64,000 nt of DNA, taken from NCBI GenBank assembly GCA_017307755.1, contig JAFKGQ010000007.1, positions 464,312 through 528,311 on the forward strand, read 5' to 3'. Positions within the stretch are counted from its first letter, which is position 1, and every line of letters starts with the position of its first letter. The translations under genes and the position numbers were made by a program. Shown here one piece after another: positions 46,442 through 57,900 of this stretch. This stretch comes from Chitinophagaceae bacterium. Its GTDB lineage: Bacteria; Bacteroidota; Bacteroidia; Chitinophagales; Chitinophagaceae. Below the pieces are notes generated by a model, which made no database searches, was not told the origin of the DNA, and worked only from the letters and a program-made list of their open reading frames with translations.

Positions 46442-49400
46442 ATGATCATTAACTTACTTAGTCGTCAATCCAAAGCCATCGGCTGGTCCCTTTATCTTCT
46501 TTTTTGCACCGAATGGCTGTCGGCTGTACCAAACCCCGTCAACCCTCCCCTGCCCTTCTTACCGGGCTCAACAGCTACAGCATTTGCTGTTCTCTCTCCG
46601 GAGAACAAACAGGCCCCTGTAAAGACAAAACATACCTATGGCGGCGGACCGACACAGCCGGAGATGCAGGCATTCCAGTCAGTGAACGCCAACAATATGG
46701 TGGACCTGTTCACGGGTGACTTTTCCTACAATATTCCCCTGATGGATGTCGGCGGCTATCCGTTGAATATCTCCTATCGCAGCGGTATATCCATGGATCA
46801 GGAAGCCAGTTGGGTAGGTCTTGGCTGGAACGTCAACCCCGGAACCATCACTCGCAATCTCAGGGGTCTGCCCGACGATTTTTCGGGAAAGGACTCAATA
46901 AAGAAGATCAACCATATCAAAGAAAATAAGACGATCGGCGTCACGGCAGGAGGTTCCGGTGATGTGGAGGTGGCAGGGCTTCCCATTAATGTAAATCTCG
47001 GCGCCAGTCTGGGCGTATTCCACAACAACTACAAGGGATGGGGATTGGAGAATGGTATCAATGCCACCATCAATTCCGCCGAAGGATCAAAAGGAGGTCT
47101 GACAGGCGGCCTTGGATTGTCAGCCGAAAATAATTCCCAGGACGGGCTTACCCTAACCCCGTCTCTCTCCCTGGAGCTGTCACAGCATGATGCCGACAAC
47201 AATTCCAGTCTTTCGAATTCCTTTTCCATCGCCCTTCCCTATAATTCCCGCAGTGGTCTTAAAGGCTTACAGCTATCCATTGGCCAACGTCTGACCAGGA
47301 CCGAACTCGCCAACCAGGCAGGGAATACCAGTACCTATAGCAGCGGCAGCACCTTCACCAGCACCATATCTTTTGCCTCTACAGCCTACACGCCGACCAT
47401 CACCATGCCGTTGACCACCCGGCAATATTCCTTTACTGCAAAGGCAGGTCTGGCCCAGTACGTCTTTCACCCAAGCGTCTATCTCAGCGGATATGTTTCC
47501 AAACAAGGCATCGACCCGTCGGATACGCTGCTGGCCCTTCCTGCCTATGGCTACCTGCACTATCAGGATGGCTCCGGCAATAAGAGTGCGTTGCTGGATC
47601 TCAACCGGGAAAAAGAGCTGGTTTACCGGGAAAACCCGGTCATGCCGCACATTGCCGTACCGCTGTATACCTACGACGCCTTCTCTATCACCGGCGAAGG
47701 CACCGGCGGTATGTTCCGTGCCTACCGGGGAGATGTGGGCTATATCTACGACCATTTCATCCGTACCAAGGATATTTCCGATAGGGCCAGCGTGGATGTG
47801 GGGTACTCCCAGCTCGTGCATGGAGGGCTGGATCTGAACGTCACCCGCGCTTTCACTCAGAATAGTGCCTGGACGGATCAGAACAGCCTGGGCAGGGTAA
47901 TGGGGTTTAAAAAAGATTCGGGGCTCTTCCAGGCCGCCTATTTCCGCAATCCCGGCGAGAAATCCATCAACTCCAAAAAATTCTATGACGGTCTGGGAGG
48001 CGATGATGTCGTCACTGCCAAACTTTATCAGCCAGGGCCCGGCAGCTCTGTCATCCAGGCAACCAACTATCTCACGCTCTATCGTAACAAACGCCCCATT
48101 GCAGACAGCCTGATGACCCCGCAAAAAGCGTTCAAACAGGAAAGGGACAAAAGGACACAGGTGATCTCTTATCTGAATGCCCAGGAGGCGGATGTGGCTG
48201 GTCTTTCCAAATACATCGAGAACTATACGCCCAATGTCTTTACCCTGGCCAGTTGCAGCCCCGCAAAGGAGAATGATGAAGGGGATGCGGTGGGGTTGGT
48301 GGGGGAATATTTTACAAATAACAAGTTTAAAGGGGCCCCTGTCTATACGAAATTATATGATACTATTGGCTTTAACTGGGGCAAGGGCTCACCGGGTGTA
48401 CCGATGCCGCCTCCCCCGCCGGGACAGTCCCCATCCAATTTTCCCTCTGACAACTTCTCCATCCGCTGGACAGGCCGGCTAAAAGCGCCTGTGACAGGCC
48501 GTTATGTCTTCCACACCACCCCCGACGATGGGGTGAGGTTCTGGTTGAACGACTCGCTGCTGATCCAGGATTATCTGCCTCAGACCCTTGGGAAGGACAC
48601 CGTATACCTTATAGCAGGAGAAATGTATCCGTTGAAAATGGAATATTATGAAAATGGCGGCAATGCCAGGATCGACCTGCAATGGTCCTATCCCGGGCAA
48701 TCCACCTTCGTCAACGTACCCCGTCATTACCTGTACCCGCCTGCGGTCGATACCTTCAATGTCAACGGATATCTCGTCAAGGAAAAAAGGGTAAACAGTT
48801 TCCGTAAAGCCAGCCATATTTCGGAGATCGACGTGCTGAACAATGACGGAAGAAGATATGTCTATGGCATCCCTGTATACAACCTCCGGCAAAAGGAGGC
48901 GACCTTTTCCGTGGACCATAACAAAGGCAACGCCCTGACGGGGATTGTAGGGTACACTCCCGGCTCCGACAATACAGCCCAGAACCAACAAGGGAAAGAC
49001 AACTACTACGCCAGCGAAGAGACACCGGCCTATGCTCACTCTTTTTTGTTGACAGGTCTTCTTTCCCCGGACTATGTGGACCTCACGGGCAACGGTATCT
49101 CTGATGACGACAAAGGCGATGCGGTCAAATTCAACTACTCCAAGATCTGCGGCGTCGCCCGCCCCTATCGCTGGAGGGCGCCGTACTCCATGGGCAACGC
49201 CACCTACAACGAAGGGTTAAAGACAGATAGCCGGGACGATAAAGGTAACTATGTTTATGGAGAGAAAGAGTTATGGTACCTGCATTCCATCGTATCCAAG
49301 ACCATGATCGCCACTTTTGTCACCGAAAACAGGGCCGACCTGTTTGCCATAGACGAGAATGGCAACCGTGTTCCGGACAGTTCCGCCAAACGATTGAAGG

Positions 49401-52400
49401 AGATCAACCTGTACAGCAAAGCCGACTTTATAAAGAACGGTACCAATGCCATCCCCATAAAAACGGTCCATTTCGACTATACCTACGAGCTTTGCAGAGG
49501 GCTCAACAAAGAGGTGGGTTTTTCTACCAACGACAGCGGCAAGCTGACACTAAAAAGAATATGGTTTACTTACAACGGCAACGACAAAGGCAAGCAGAAC
49601 CCGTACGTATTCAACTACAATGCGCTAAACCCGACCTATAATATCAAGTCCTATGATCGCTGGGGCAATTATAAAGACCCCTCTCAAAATCCCAGCGCCT
49701 CTGGCATATTGACCAATGCAGAGTATCCCTACGCCTTACAGGACAGCACCCTGGCGTCAAGGAACGCCGCCGCCTGGAGTCTTGATTCCATCTATCTGCC
49801 ATCCGGAGGGGCCATCAAGGTCAGCTTTGAAAGTGACGATTATGCATATGTGCAGCATCGACGGGCGATGAACCTGTTCAAGCTGGTGGGGTTGGGTCCC
49901 GACTCCCTGATCGGACACAGCAGCAGCAAGCTATACACTGGAAAAGGCGACAATCTTTTTGTATTTGTCAATATCCCCCGGGCTGTCAGCAGCAAGGCAG
50001 ACCTCAAAGAGAAATATCTCGCAGGCGTGAGCAAGCTGTACTTCAAGCTGTTTGTACGCATGCCGGACGACCAATACGGCAGCGGCTCCGAATACATCTC
50101 CTGTTATGCAGACCTGGACCAGGGCAATAGCTATGGCATCGTAAATAGCGGCATGATCTGGCTGCGCATCAGCGGTATCTCCCTGGCCGGCGACGGGGAC
50201 GGTGACTATAGCCCCCTGGCCAAAGCGGCCATACAGTTCCTGCGGTTAAACCTTTCCTCAAAAGCCTACCCGGGTTCGGAAGTTGGCGACAACCTGGACC
50301 TTGAGAACGCTGTCAAAATCATAAATGCCCTGGGAGATAATATCAAGACAGCGTTCAGCTCATTTGATAAGACGGCCAGGGGCAAATCCTGGTGCACGGA
50401 CATAGACCTCAACCGGACCTTTATCCGGCTGAACAATCCTTTTTATAAAAAATATGGGGGCGGCCACCGGGTAAAAAGGATTACCATTTATGATAAATGG
50501 GATAAGATGACGGGCCAGCGGGCAGCTGTATACGGACAGGAATATACCTATACCACCCAACAGGAGATAGGCGGCGTCATGACCACCGTCAGCAGCGGTG
50601 TTGCCAGTTATGAGCCGGGCATCGGCGGTGAAGAGAACCCCTTCCGCCAACCCATCGAGTACGTAGAGAAGATTGCCCCGCTAGGCCCCGTCACGCTGGG
50701 ATATTCCGAAGAACCCCTGGGTGAATCCATCTTTCCTGCTGCAGGCGTTGGTTATAGCAAGGTAAGAGTGCGGACCATCAATTATAAGAACCGCAAGTCG
50801 GCCAATGGGTATGAAGAAACCACTTTTTATACGGCTTATGACTTCCCCACTTATACCGACAGGACCATCTTTGACAATGACACAAAGAAAAGGTTCAAAC
50901 CCGGACTGGCCAATTTCTTAAGGATCAATGCTCGTCATTATCTCACCTTCTCTCAGGGTTTCAAGGTGGAGCTGAACGATATGCACGGTAAAATGCGCAC
51001 GCAGGCCTTTTATCCCGAGACGGACCCGTCGCGTTACACCACCTACACGGAAAACATCTATAGGGTGGAAAATCCAAAGGCGGATGAGAAGAAGCTGGCG
51101 AATATCGTCAGTGTCATGCATCCCGACGGTACTATCGATACGGCGGCCTGTATCGGTAAGGATGTGGAGCTCATGATGGACATGCGGGAACAATTGTCCA
51201 TTACCAATGGATATAACCTAAGTCCCAATACGGATATGTTCCCTATTCCTGCAATCCCTCCAACATTCGTCCTCCCAACCCTGATCAATCTGCCGCAACG
51301 GGAAGAGAACAGGTTCCGGAGCGTAGCCACCCTGAAGGTGATCCAGCGCTATGGCATCCTGGACAGCGTCATCCACATCGACAAGGGAAGTAAAGTGTCT
51401 ACCAAGGACCTTTTATATGACAGTGAGACAGGAGATGTGCTGCTGAACCGGACACAGAATGAGTTCAACGACCCTGTATACAGCTTTAGCTATCCCGCCC
51501 ACTGGGCTTATGACGGCATGGGGCTGGCGTACAAGAATATCAACCTGCTGTTGCCGCATGTCACCATCAAAAGTGGTAAGATCACGAATACCCTTCCTGC
51601 GGCTGACACCAGCTTATTCAGCAGTGGCGACGAGATCCTCGTAGCCGGCAGGCTGCAGACAGGCGTATCTGCCTGCGACCCTGTACCCGCCACCTTCCCG
51701 GGATATACAAAGATATGGGCCATCGACAGCAGCGTGGTACGCGGCGGTCCGCGTGCTATCTATTTTATCGACGCTGATGGACAGCCTTACAATGGTAATG
51801 ATGCCACCCTAAAGGTCATCCGCAGCGGCCGGCGGAACATGAACACCATGGTGGGCTCGGTAACTACTCTGCAAAATCCCCTGGTGTATGATGGCGCTTC
51901 GGGCGGCTATAAACTGCGTCTGGATAATAGCTCCCAGGTAGTGAATGCCGGGGCGGCGGAGTTTAGTCAACTGTGGAAGGTGGAAGACCGCAGGGTCCAT
52001 CGTACCTCGGTGAACTGCGTGGATACCATTCCGGCGGATTGTTCAGGCGGGGGGCCTTCCTGTTCCTGTCTCTGTCTGAAAAGCCTTTTTAGCTACCTGA
52101 TCGCATCCAGGCGGCTGTTTATTAGCAAATCCGACGGGGTAAGCGTATCCTCTCTTGTACAGAACGCCAATAACGCGGGGTATCCTGTTAACGTGAATGA
52201 TTGTCCTGTACTGAAGGCCAATCAATACAAATCGTTCTATGCGCTGACAAAGGACAGTCTTACCTTCTTCTATGCCGCCAGGATCGGGGACTTCCTGGTG
52301 ACATGGGATTTGTCGAAGTATGCTAATCTATATCATTTCTATGCGGATAATTGTGGGAGTGACAGGGTGGTGTCGTGGAGGGATACGGTGGATGCAAGCC

Positions 52401-54220
52401 CTCAGTTGAGGGATACTGTGCAGAAAACGTTCTATGCGACAAAACAGCTGACGGATTATTGGGACAATACGGGGAATGATTACTTTAACCATAGCGTTGC
52501 TAAGGGAGTTCATTATGCGGAAGTACAAGGCTCATATTTCAAAGCAGCAAGAAAGGGTGGAAACTTCGCGGGTCACATAGACCCTGATTATGAGGTGTTT
52601 TCCTTATTAAAATTTGACAGCATTGCAGCACCTATGATACCCGCCAGTGCGCATATACAATTGGCCACTTTACGTTTACAGGGAGGGTTTTCTTTCCATC
52701 CAACGGACATTCTTTTTTCTCATTCGCTTGATCAACCGGATGCAAATGGCTTTTATCCATTTATAATTCAGATCCCACTCGTAGATTGGGACTACAACAA
52801 TTATTTAAGTACCAATCCCGGTCAGAACCCTACCTATCAATATGTTGCGGCTAACCAGGTTCAAAGCTTGACCATCAATGCTATGGATTTTGTAAACGAC
52901 TGGTTATCGAATGGTAATAGAGGGTTATTATTAACTATAAATCGGGTGTATCAGGAAAAAACTACCCCCATATATTCTACATTTGTCCCATCACGTCTTG
53001 ATATCACATATGATACGGTCAAACAAGTCGCCGACTCCATCACCAGCTACATGCAGCTATTCTACAAACCCTTCTGCGACACCATCACGGACTACTCCTG
53101 TCGCAGCGTGGTGGCGGACACCAGTTTCAACCCTTACACCGCCGGCGTATTAGGTAACTGGCGCGGCAACCGCAGCTACACGTATTTCGGGACCCGCGCC
53201 GAAACCGACCCCTCGGCACAAACCAATATCCGTCACAACGGCGCCTTTCACGATTTTTCCCCCTACTGGACCTTCCAGAACAGCAAGCTGCAACAACAGC
53301 CCGACACCACCCGCTGGGTATGGAACAGCGAGCTGACGCTTTTCAACCCCAAAGGAATGGAGATAGAGAACAAGGACCCGCTGGGCAGGTATAATTCCAT
53401 TCAATATGGCTATTACAAGACCTTACCCATAGCTGTAACCCAGAACGGGCATTATCGGGAGTCGGCTTTTGAAGGTTTCGAAGACTATGGTTTCTTAACC
53501 CAGGTGTGCGACACTGCCTGCCCTGCTGACCGGCACATCGACTTCTCACCGTATCTCACGAAGCTGACGACGGCAGAGAAACACAGCGGCAAAAGCAGTC
53601 TCCGGCTGGAGGGGCATGACCAGGCAGGGTTGGCCTTCAACCTTGTTGACCAGGAGGCAGCCCAGCCCACGCTCAATTTCAACTCCAGCGTAGATGCCTG
53701 TCCGGGGATAGGATCAGTTCTTAACGCCGTCAAGATCCCCAACACCATCCTGCTTCCAACGTTCTCCCCTTTCAAAGGCAAGAAGATGGTCGTCAGCGCC
53801 TGGGTGAAAGAAGGTCAGGCTTGCACCTGTACATCTTATGTCAACAACGATATCAAGATCGTATTCGACGGCTCACAAAGCATCACTTTTATGCCTACCG
53901 GCCCCATCATTGAAGGATGGCAGCGGTATGAAGGGGTCTTTACCATACCGTCCGGCGCAAGCACCATCAGCGTCAACCTCGAAGCCACAGGGACCACGCC
54001 CGTGTTCTTTGACGACCTGCGTCTGCACCCCTTCAACGCCAATATGAAATCCTTTGTTTACAATCCCACCAACCTCAGGTTGATGGCCGAACAGGATGAG
54101 AACAATTATTCCACTTTTTATGAATACGACGACGACGGCACTTTGATCCGGGTGAAGAAAGAGACGGGAAGGGGTATTCAAACCATCAAGGAGACGAGGA
54201 GCGCCTTGCAAAAACAATAA
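46442..54220 (+). CDS. Giant SpvB-like/RHS-related protein with PA14 domain
   Basis: A 2592-residue secreted protein. Seen: a signal peptide (about 1-27); an N-terminal block at about 70-140 that resembles the SpvB start (VDLFTGDFSYNIPL, LNISYRSGI, WVGLGWNVNPGTITR); a PA14 domain at about 617-769 (VGEYFTNNKFKG, FSIRWTGRLKAP, TTPDDGVRFWLND); a cysteine cluster near 1859 (CSGGGPSCSCLCLKS); a DNRLRE-like module at about 2020-2195 encoded by AT-richer DNA; a carbohydrate-binding-like beta-sandwich at about 2443-2530; and a short YD-like end (NYSTFYEYDDDGTL). PA14 domains bind glycans. The start is fixed by the signal peptide. By analogy with TcB/SpvB it may form part of a shell or docking platform for the RHS protein; this is inference. 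Confidence 0.85.
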   Translation: MIINLLSRQSKAIGWSLYLLFCTEWLSAVPNPVNPPLPFLPGSTATAFAVLSPENKQAPVKTKHTYGGGPTQPEMQAFQSVNANNMVDLFTGDFSYNIPLMDVGGYPLNISYRSGISMDQEASWVGLGWNVNPGTITRNLRGLPDDFSGKDSIKKINHIKENKTIGVTAGGSGDVEVAGLPINVNLGASLGVFHNNYKGWGLENGINATINSAEGSKGGLTGGLGLSAENNSQDGLTLTPSLSLELSQHDADNNSSLSNSFSIALPYNSRSGLKGLQLSIGQRLTRTELANQAGNTSTYSSGSTFTSTISFASTAYTPTITMPLTTRQYSFTAKAGLAQYVFHPSVYLSGYVSKQGIDPSDTLLALPAYGYLHYQDGSGNKSALLDLNREKELVYRENPVMPHIAVPLYTYDAFSITGEGTGGMFRAYRGDVGYIYDHFIRTKDISDRASVDVGYSQLVHGGLDLNVTRAFTQNSAWTDQNSLGRVMGFKKDSGLFQAAYFRNPGEKSINSKKFYDGLGGDDVVTAKLYQPGPGSSVIQATNYLTLYRNKRPIADSLMTPQKAFKQERDKRTQVISYLNAQEADVAGLSKYIENYTPNVFTLASCSPAKENDEGDAVGLVGEYFTNNKFKGAPVYTKLYDTIGFNWGKGSPGVPMPPPPPGQSPSNFPSDNFSIRWTGRLKAPVTGRYVFHTTPDDGVRFWLNDSLLIQDYLPQTLGKDTVYLIAGEMYPLKMEYYENGGNARIDLQWSYPGQSTFVNVPRHYLYPPAVDTFNVNGYLVKEKRVNSFRKASHISEIDVLNNDGRRYVYGIPVYNLRQKEATFSVDHNKGNALTGIVGYTPGSDNTAQNQQGKDNYYASEETPAYAHSFLLTGLLSPDYVDLTGNGISDDDKGDAVKFNYSKICGVARPYRWRAPYSMGNATYNEGLKTDSRDDKGNYVYGEKELWYLHSIVSKTMIATFVTENRADLFAIDENGNRVPDSSAKRLKEINLYSKADFIKNGTNAIPIKTVHFDYTYELCRGLNKEVGFSTNDSGKLTLKRIWFTYNGNDKGKQNPYVFNYNALNPTYNIKSYDRWGNYKDPSQNPSASGILTNAEYPYALQDSTLASRNAAAWSLDSIYLPSGGAIKVSFESDDYAYVQHRRAMNLFKLVGLGPDSLIGHSSSKLYTGKGDNLFVFVNIPRAVSSKADLKEKYLAGVSKLYFKLFVRMPDDQYGSGSEYISCYADLDQGNSYGIVNSGMIWLRISGISLAGDGDGDYSPLAKAAIQFLRLNLSSKAYPGSEVGDNLDLENAVKIINALGDNIKTAFSSFDKTARGKSWCTDIDLNRTFIRLNNPFYKKYGGGHRVKRITIYDKWDKMTGQRAAVYGQEYTYTTQQEIGGVMTTVSSGVASYEPGIGGEENPFRQPIEYVEKIAPLGPVTLGYSEEPLGESIFPAAGVGYSKVRVRTINYKNRKSANGYEETTFYTAYDFPTYTDRTIFDNDTKKRFKPGLANFLRINARHYLTFSQGFKVELNDMHGKMRTQAFYPETDPSRYTTYTENIYRVENPKADEKKLANIVSVMHPDGTIDTAACIGKDVELMMDMREQLSITNGYNLSPNTDMFPIPAIPPTFVLPTLINLPQREENRFRSVATLKVIQRYGILDSVIHIDKGSKVSTKDLLYDSETGDVLLNRTQNEFNDPVYSFSYPAHWAYDGMGLAYKNINLLLPHVTIKSGKITNTLPAADTSLFSSGDEILVAGRLQTGVSACDPVPATFPGYTKIWAIDSSVVRGGPRAIYFIDADGQPYNGNDATLKVIRSGRRNMNTMVGSVTTLQNPLVYDGASGGYKLRLDNSSQVVNAGAAEFSQLWKVEDRRVHRTSVNCVDTIPADCSGGGPSCSCLCLKSLFSYLIASRRLFISKSDGVSVSSLVQNANNAGYPVNVNDCPVLKANQYKSFYALTKDSLTFFYAARIGDFLVTWDLSKYANLYHFYADNCGSDRVVSWRDTVDASPQLRDTVQKTFYATKQLTDYWDNTGNDYFNHSVAKGVHYAEVQGSYFKAARKGGNFAGHIDPDYEVFSLLKFDSIAAPMIPASAHIQLATLRLQGGFSFHPTDILFSHSLDQPDANGFYPFIIQIPLVDWDYNNYLSTNPGQNPTYQYVAANQVQSLTINAMDFVNDWLSNGNRGLLLTINRVYQEKTTPIYSTFVPSRLDITYDTVKQVADSITSYMQLFYKPFCDTITDYSCRSVVADTSFNPYTAGVLGNWRGNRSYTYFGTRAETDPSAQTNIRHNGAFHDFSPYWTFQNSKLQQQPDTTRWVWNSELTLFNPKGMEIENKDPLGRYNSIQYGYYKTLPIAVTQNGHYRESAFEGFEDYGFLTQVCDTACPADRHIDFSPYLTKLTTAEKHSGKSSLRLEGHDQAGLAFNLVDQEAAQPTLNFNSSVDACPGIGSVLNAVKIPNTILLPTFSPFKGKKMVVSAWVKEGQACTCTSYVNNDIKIVFDGSQSITFMPTGPIIEGWQRYEGVFTIPSGASTISVNLEATGTTPVFFDDLRLHPFNANMKSFVYNPTNLRLMAEQDENNYSTFYEYDDDGTLIRVKKETGRGIQTIKETRSALQKQ
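52480..53030 (+). other. AT-richer module inside the SpvB-like gene (DNRLRE-like)
   Basis: Three 60-base lines counted here give 45, 43 and 33 percent G+C, against 52 percent in the line just after it. The encoded segment (AHIQLATLRLQGG, DFVNDWLSNGNRGLLLTI, PSRLDITYD) looks like a DNRLRE domain. The reading frame is uninterrupted, so the module is part of the protein. Its composition suggests separate acquisition. Confidence 0.6.
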
Positions 54221-54222
54221 TC

Positions 54223-54966
54223 ATGCAGTTACAAAAGATATTACTCGGTATCATTTTCACCGGAGGCCTGCTCAAGACACCAGCCCAACAGCCCTCGGGA
54301 AAACAGCAGGCCGTCGCACAGTTGCAAACTATAACGGAACGTTATCGGAACTTTAAAGGGTTGCATTTTTCTGTACGCTACCGGTACGCCGAAGAAACAA
54401 AGCCTTCTGTCTGGCTGGATTCGTTGAAGGGCGACTTTGCCATTTACGGCGACCAGTACCATTATTCACTGGACAGTACAGAGTTCATCAGCGGCAAGGA
54501 ATTGTCCGTGATCCTCTTTAAACAAGATCAGCTGATGTATCTGGCTAAAGGGACCAGCGCACTTCAGCAGGGGAACCCCATAGCGCTTCTGGACAGCCTG
54601 CTATTAAAAAATAACGATGTGGACGGGCGGATGCAGGAGACAAAGGATGAGCGAACCATCATTTTTTCTTTTCATCCCGGGCAAAAGGCAAAACGAGTGG
54701 AATATGTCGTTGATAAGACCACGGGATACATTACAAAGATGATCAGTGTTGTTCCGGCCAGGGAGCTGTATGATCCCTCGGTGCAGCAAAAAGTCGAAGG
54801 CGATGCCTATGCCATTGTTGAAACAAGCTTTACCGACTTCCGGCAGGAAGATCCGACAGGAAAAGGATGGGATCTCAGCCGCCTGTTTAAAAAAGAAGGG
54901 AAGGAATATATACCTCTTCCTCCCTATGACGCTTATAAAATTGTTCTCGGCTCACCTGACCTATAA
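54223..54966 (+). CDS. Small secreted LolA-like protein of the RHS operon
   Basis: A 247-residue protein with a signal peptide ending TPAQ. It has the look of a LolA/LolB-type half-barrel: FKGLHFSVRYRYAEE, then SLKGDFAIYGDQYHYSLDSTEFISG, then VEYVVDKTTGYITKMI, the strand pattern of a hydrophobic-ligand carrier or chaperone. This is a resemblance by eye, without a decisive motif. It lies two bases after the SpvB-like gene, and its TAA stop shares an A with an ATG of the RHS frame (TAATG). Its place between the two giant genes suggests a chaperone or anchoring role for one of them. Confidence 0.7.
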   Translation: MQLQKILLGIIFTGGLLKTPAQQPSGKQQAVAQLQTITERYRNFKGLHFSVRYRYAEETKPSVWLDSLKGDFAIYGDQYHYSLDSTEFISGKELSVILFKQDQLMYLAKGTSALQQGNPIALLDSLLLKNNDVDGRMQETKDERTIIFSFHPGQKAKRVEYVVDKTTGYITKMISVVPARELYDPSVQQKVEGDAYAIVETSFTDFRQEDPTGKGWDLSRLFKKEGKEYIPLPPYDAYKIVLGSPDL

Positions 54967-54977
54967 TGACCTATTAT

Positions 54978-57900
54978 ATGAAGAAATTATTCATATTCTC
55001 TTTATTACCTGCCCTGATCCTGGTACTTTGTGCTGCTGTAGATCCGGTGAAGACCTTTGGTATTCAGCCGCCAGTGCTGCAAGTGCTGGATGGCAGCCTT
55101 GGGCAATTGAGCAAGGACTCCTTTAACATCGTGTCGGATACTTTGTTCTTCGATCCTTCGTACAATAGCATGCTGGACAAGCATTATATGGTGAGGAATA
55201 CGGTGCGGCTGCGTATCAATCCCTATTCCCCTTACTTTCTGAAACGTACGTTTTCGGCAACCTTGCGTCTGGAGATCGCTAAAACCGACGTCAACGGTAC
55301 TGTCACTACTTTTGACACTTCCCTCACTGTGCGATACAATAAGGACAGCCTGATCCGGGATGGAGATAGCTACTTGTTTAGTAATGCCTACAGAGTGAAG
55401 GTGAAGGTTATAGACAGGCAGACCGATGCGAATTGGGATGTATGGAAATCGCTGACCCTGGAGAACGAGTTGCAGAGTTTCCCTGTTTTCACATTCGACT
55501 GTTCAAAAGATACGATCAATTCCGTAAGTCATGCGACCCTGGATTCCAACAGCGTTACGGATGAGCTGCCGGTGAACTGGACACAGGTGACCAGCGCGGA
55601 TCAATATGACCTGGAATGGACCTACATCGACAGCAGCGCATTAAAAAGTCCCCGGCATCTATACGGGGATCCTGCAAACCCGGATGCCACCCTTATCTTC
55701 GGCAACAGTAGCAGCCGCGTGACGATCACGGGCACCTCTTATAATATCCCCCTTCTTTATGACGGGACGGGCACCCTGTTCTTCCGTGTAAGGCCGGTGC
55801 AATTGCAGGCGGGCGGAGGACGCAGCGAAGGACATTGGCACAGTGACAAACAGACACCTGGAAGTTTTTATTTTAAAGGACATCAACGCAACCTGAACTG
55901 GCAGTCCACGGCGACCTTTGCCGAGGAAGGCAAGCGTAAAGTAGTGGTCCAATATTATGACGGTAGCCTGCGGGGGCGCCAGACTGTGACGAAAGACAAT
56001 ACAACCAACACTACCGTCGTCAGCGAAAGCTTTTATGACTACCAGGGTCGGCCGGTGATCCAGGTACTCCCCTCGCCTACTTTTAGTAACGTCATCAAAT
56101 ATTCCCAAAATTTCAATTTGGGGTTGAACGGCAACGCATATGATAAACGCGACTTTGATACATTGGCAGATCCATCTCAGTATTGCAACAGCGGGGCAAA
56201 CGCCATGGGGACAGGTAGCGGGTCATCCCAGTATTATTCAACGGCCAATCCCGACCGGGATACCGGTGTCGCTAAATATATCCCGGATGCAGGCGGCTAT
56301 CCGTTTACTGAGGTGGAATATCTTCAGGACAACACCGGCAGGATCAGCCGTCAAAGCGGCGTTGGTCCCCGGCACCGGCTGGGTAGCGGTCATGAAACAA
56401 AATACTTCTACGGCACACCTGACCAACGCGAGCTGGATGCCCTTTTTGGCACTGAAGTAGGAGATTTTTCCCATTATTTCAAAACCGTGGTGCAGGATGC
56501 CAATGGTCAGTTCAGCGTAAGCTACACCGACATGCACGGTCGCACTATCGCCACTGCCTTGGCAAACGTGCCGGACAGCACCAAGCTGGATACGCTGTCT
56601 TCTTACCGCGCCCAGCGGATTACCGAAACGCTCTCCACCCCCACATCGAATGTCGTGAAAGACCTGGTCATGGAAAGCAAGAAAGGGCTGATAGTGTCCA
56701 TGCCGGGTACACATACGTTCAATTATATCCTCAACCCCGCCAGCTTGCAGTTGCCCGACTGTAATAATTACACCGTTTGTTACGATTGTCTGTACGACCT
56801 GGAGATCACCATAACAAGCGACTGTAATAACCAGAAATTACAAGGTGGGCAGCCCTTTGATACCGTATTCCATAACTTTTCATTAGGTGGTCGTCCGGAT
56901 ACCACCTGCGGCAAACCCGCGGACAGCTTTGCCGTCAGCTTTTCCAAGTACCTGCAGGCAGGCAGCTATGAGATCACCAAGCGTCTCTCCGTGAGTCGTT
57001 ATGGCGAAAACTATTACAGAGACAGTGTATTTATGAAAAGGAATAGCTGCCGTGATATCAACAGCTTTCTGCAGGAGCAGCGGGCGATCCAGGCCAGCAT
57101 CACCCAATGCGCCCCCACCTGTCAGAGTTGCATTGACAGCCTGGGCGATTGGAGCTCTTATTACAGCCGTTTTATTGCCCGGACGGGCATAGCACCAGGT
57201 GATTCTTCATATAAGGATATGATCCTGTCGGCTTACAAGGAAGCGCAGGCTTCCTGTCAGCTCATATGCGACAACATCAACGAAGCGGACAATATCCGAC
57301 AGGCCATGTTACTGGATATGACCCCACCATCGGGTCAATATGCCAACCAGGACAGTACAGCAGACCCTTATTCCATCTTTTACGTGCATAAGGATATCAA
57401 CGGCAACCAGACTGATGTAACGGAGCCCGTGTACACGCGGAATAATAATTACCTGGACGAGAATGGCAACCCCGACCTGGTGTACGACGAGAAGACAGAC
57501 CGTATGGTCAAACCCCAGGACCTCACCCCCGAGGCTTTTGCACAGAAGTTTAAGCTGCCCTGGGCGGAAGGGCTGCTACAATATCACCCGGAATATCAGA
57601 AGCTTGTAGCGTATGAACAATTGGGCTCCAGCAATGACTGGGATAAAAGGTTTGGGTCCGTGGATACCTATGCGGAAGCCATGAAAAAAGGCTATTTGAA
57701 CCCCACGGGTAATACGAATGCACCTTTCAACAGGTATAACGCGACCGTCTCGGCGGACTATGATCCAGTGATGGTGCAAGGTTATATGTCCAGTCTGAAT
57801 GACAGCTTAAAAGCGTACATCAATCGGGCTTCCACTGGAAATCCCAATCCTCTAAAGCTAACCCTATGGGGTTTTGCAACAGCTACCATCCGATGTGCAG

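Noticed and set aside
47273..48124. 283-residue minus-strand open frame inside the SpvB-like gene
   Set aside because: Antisense shadow of the repeats; no family resemblance.
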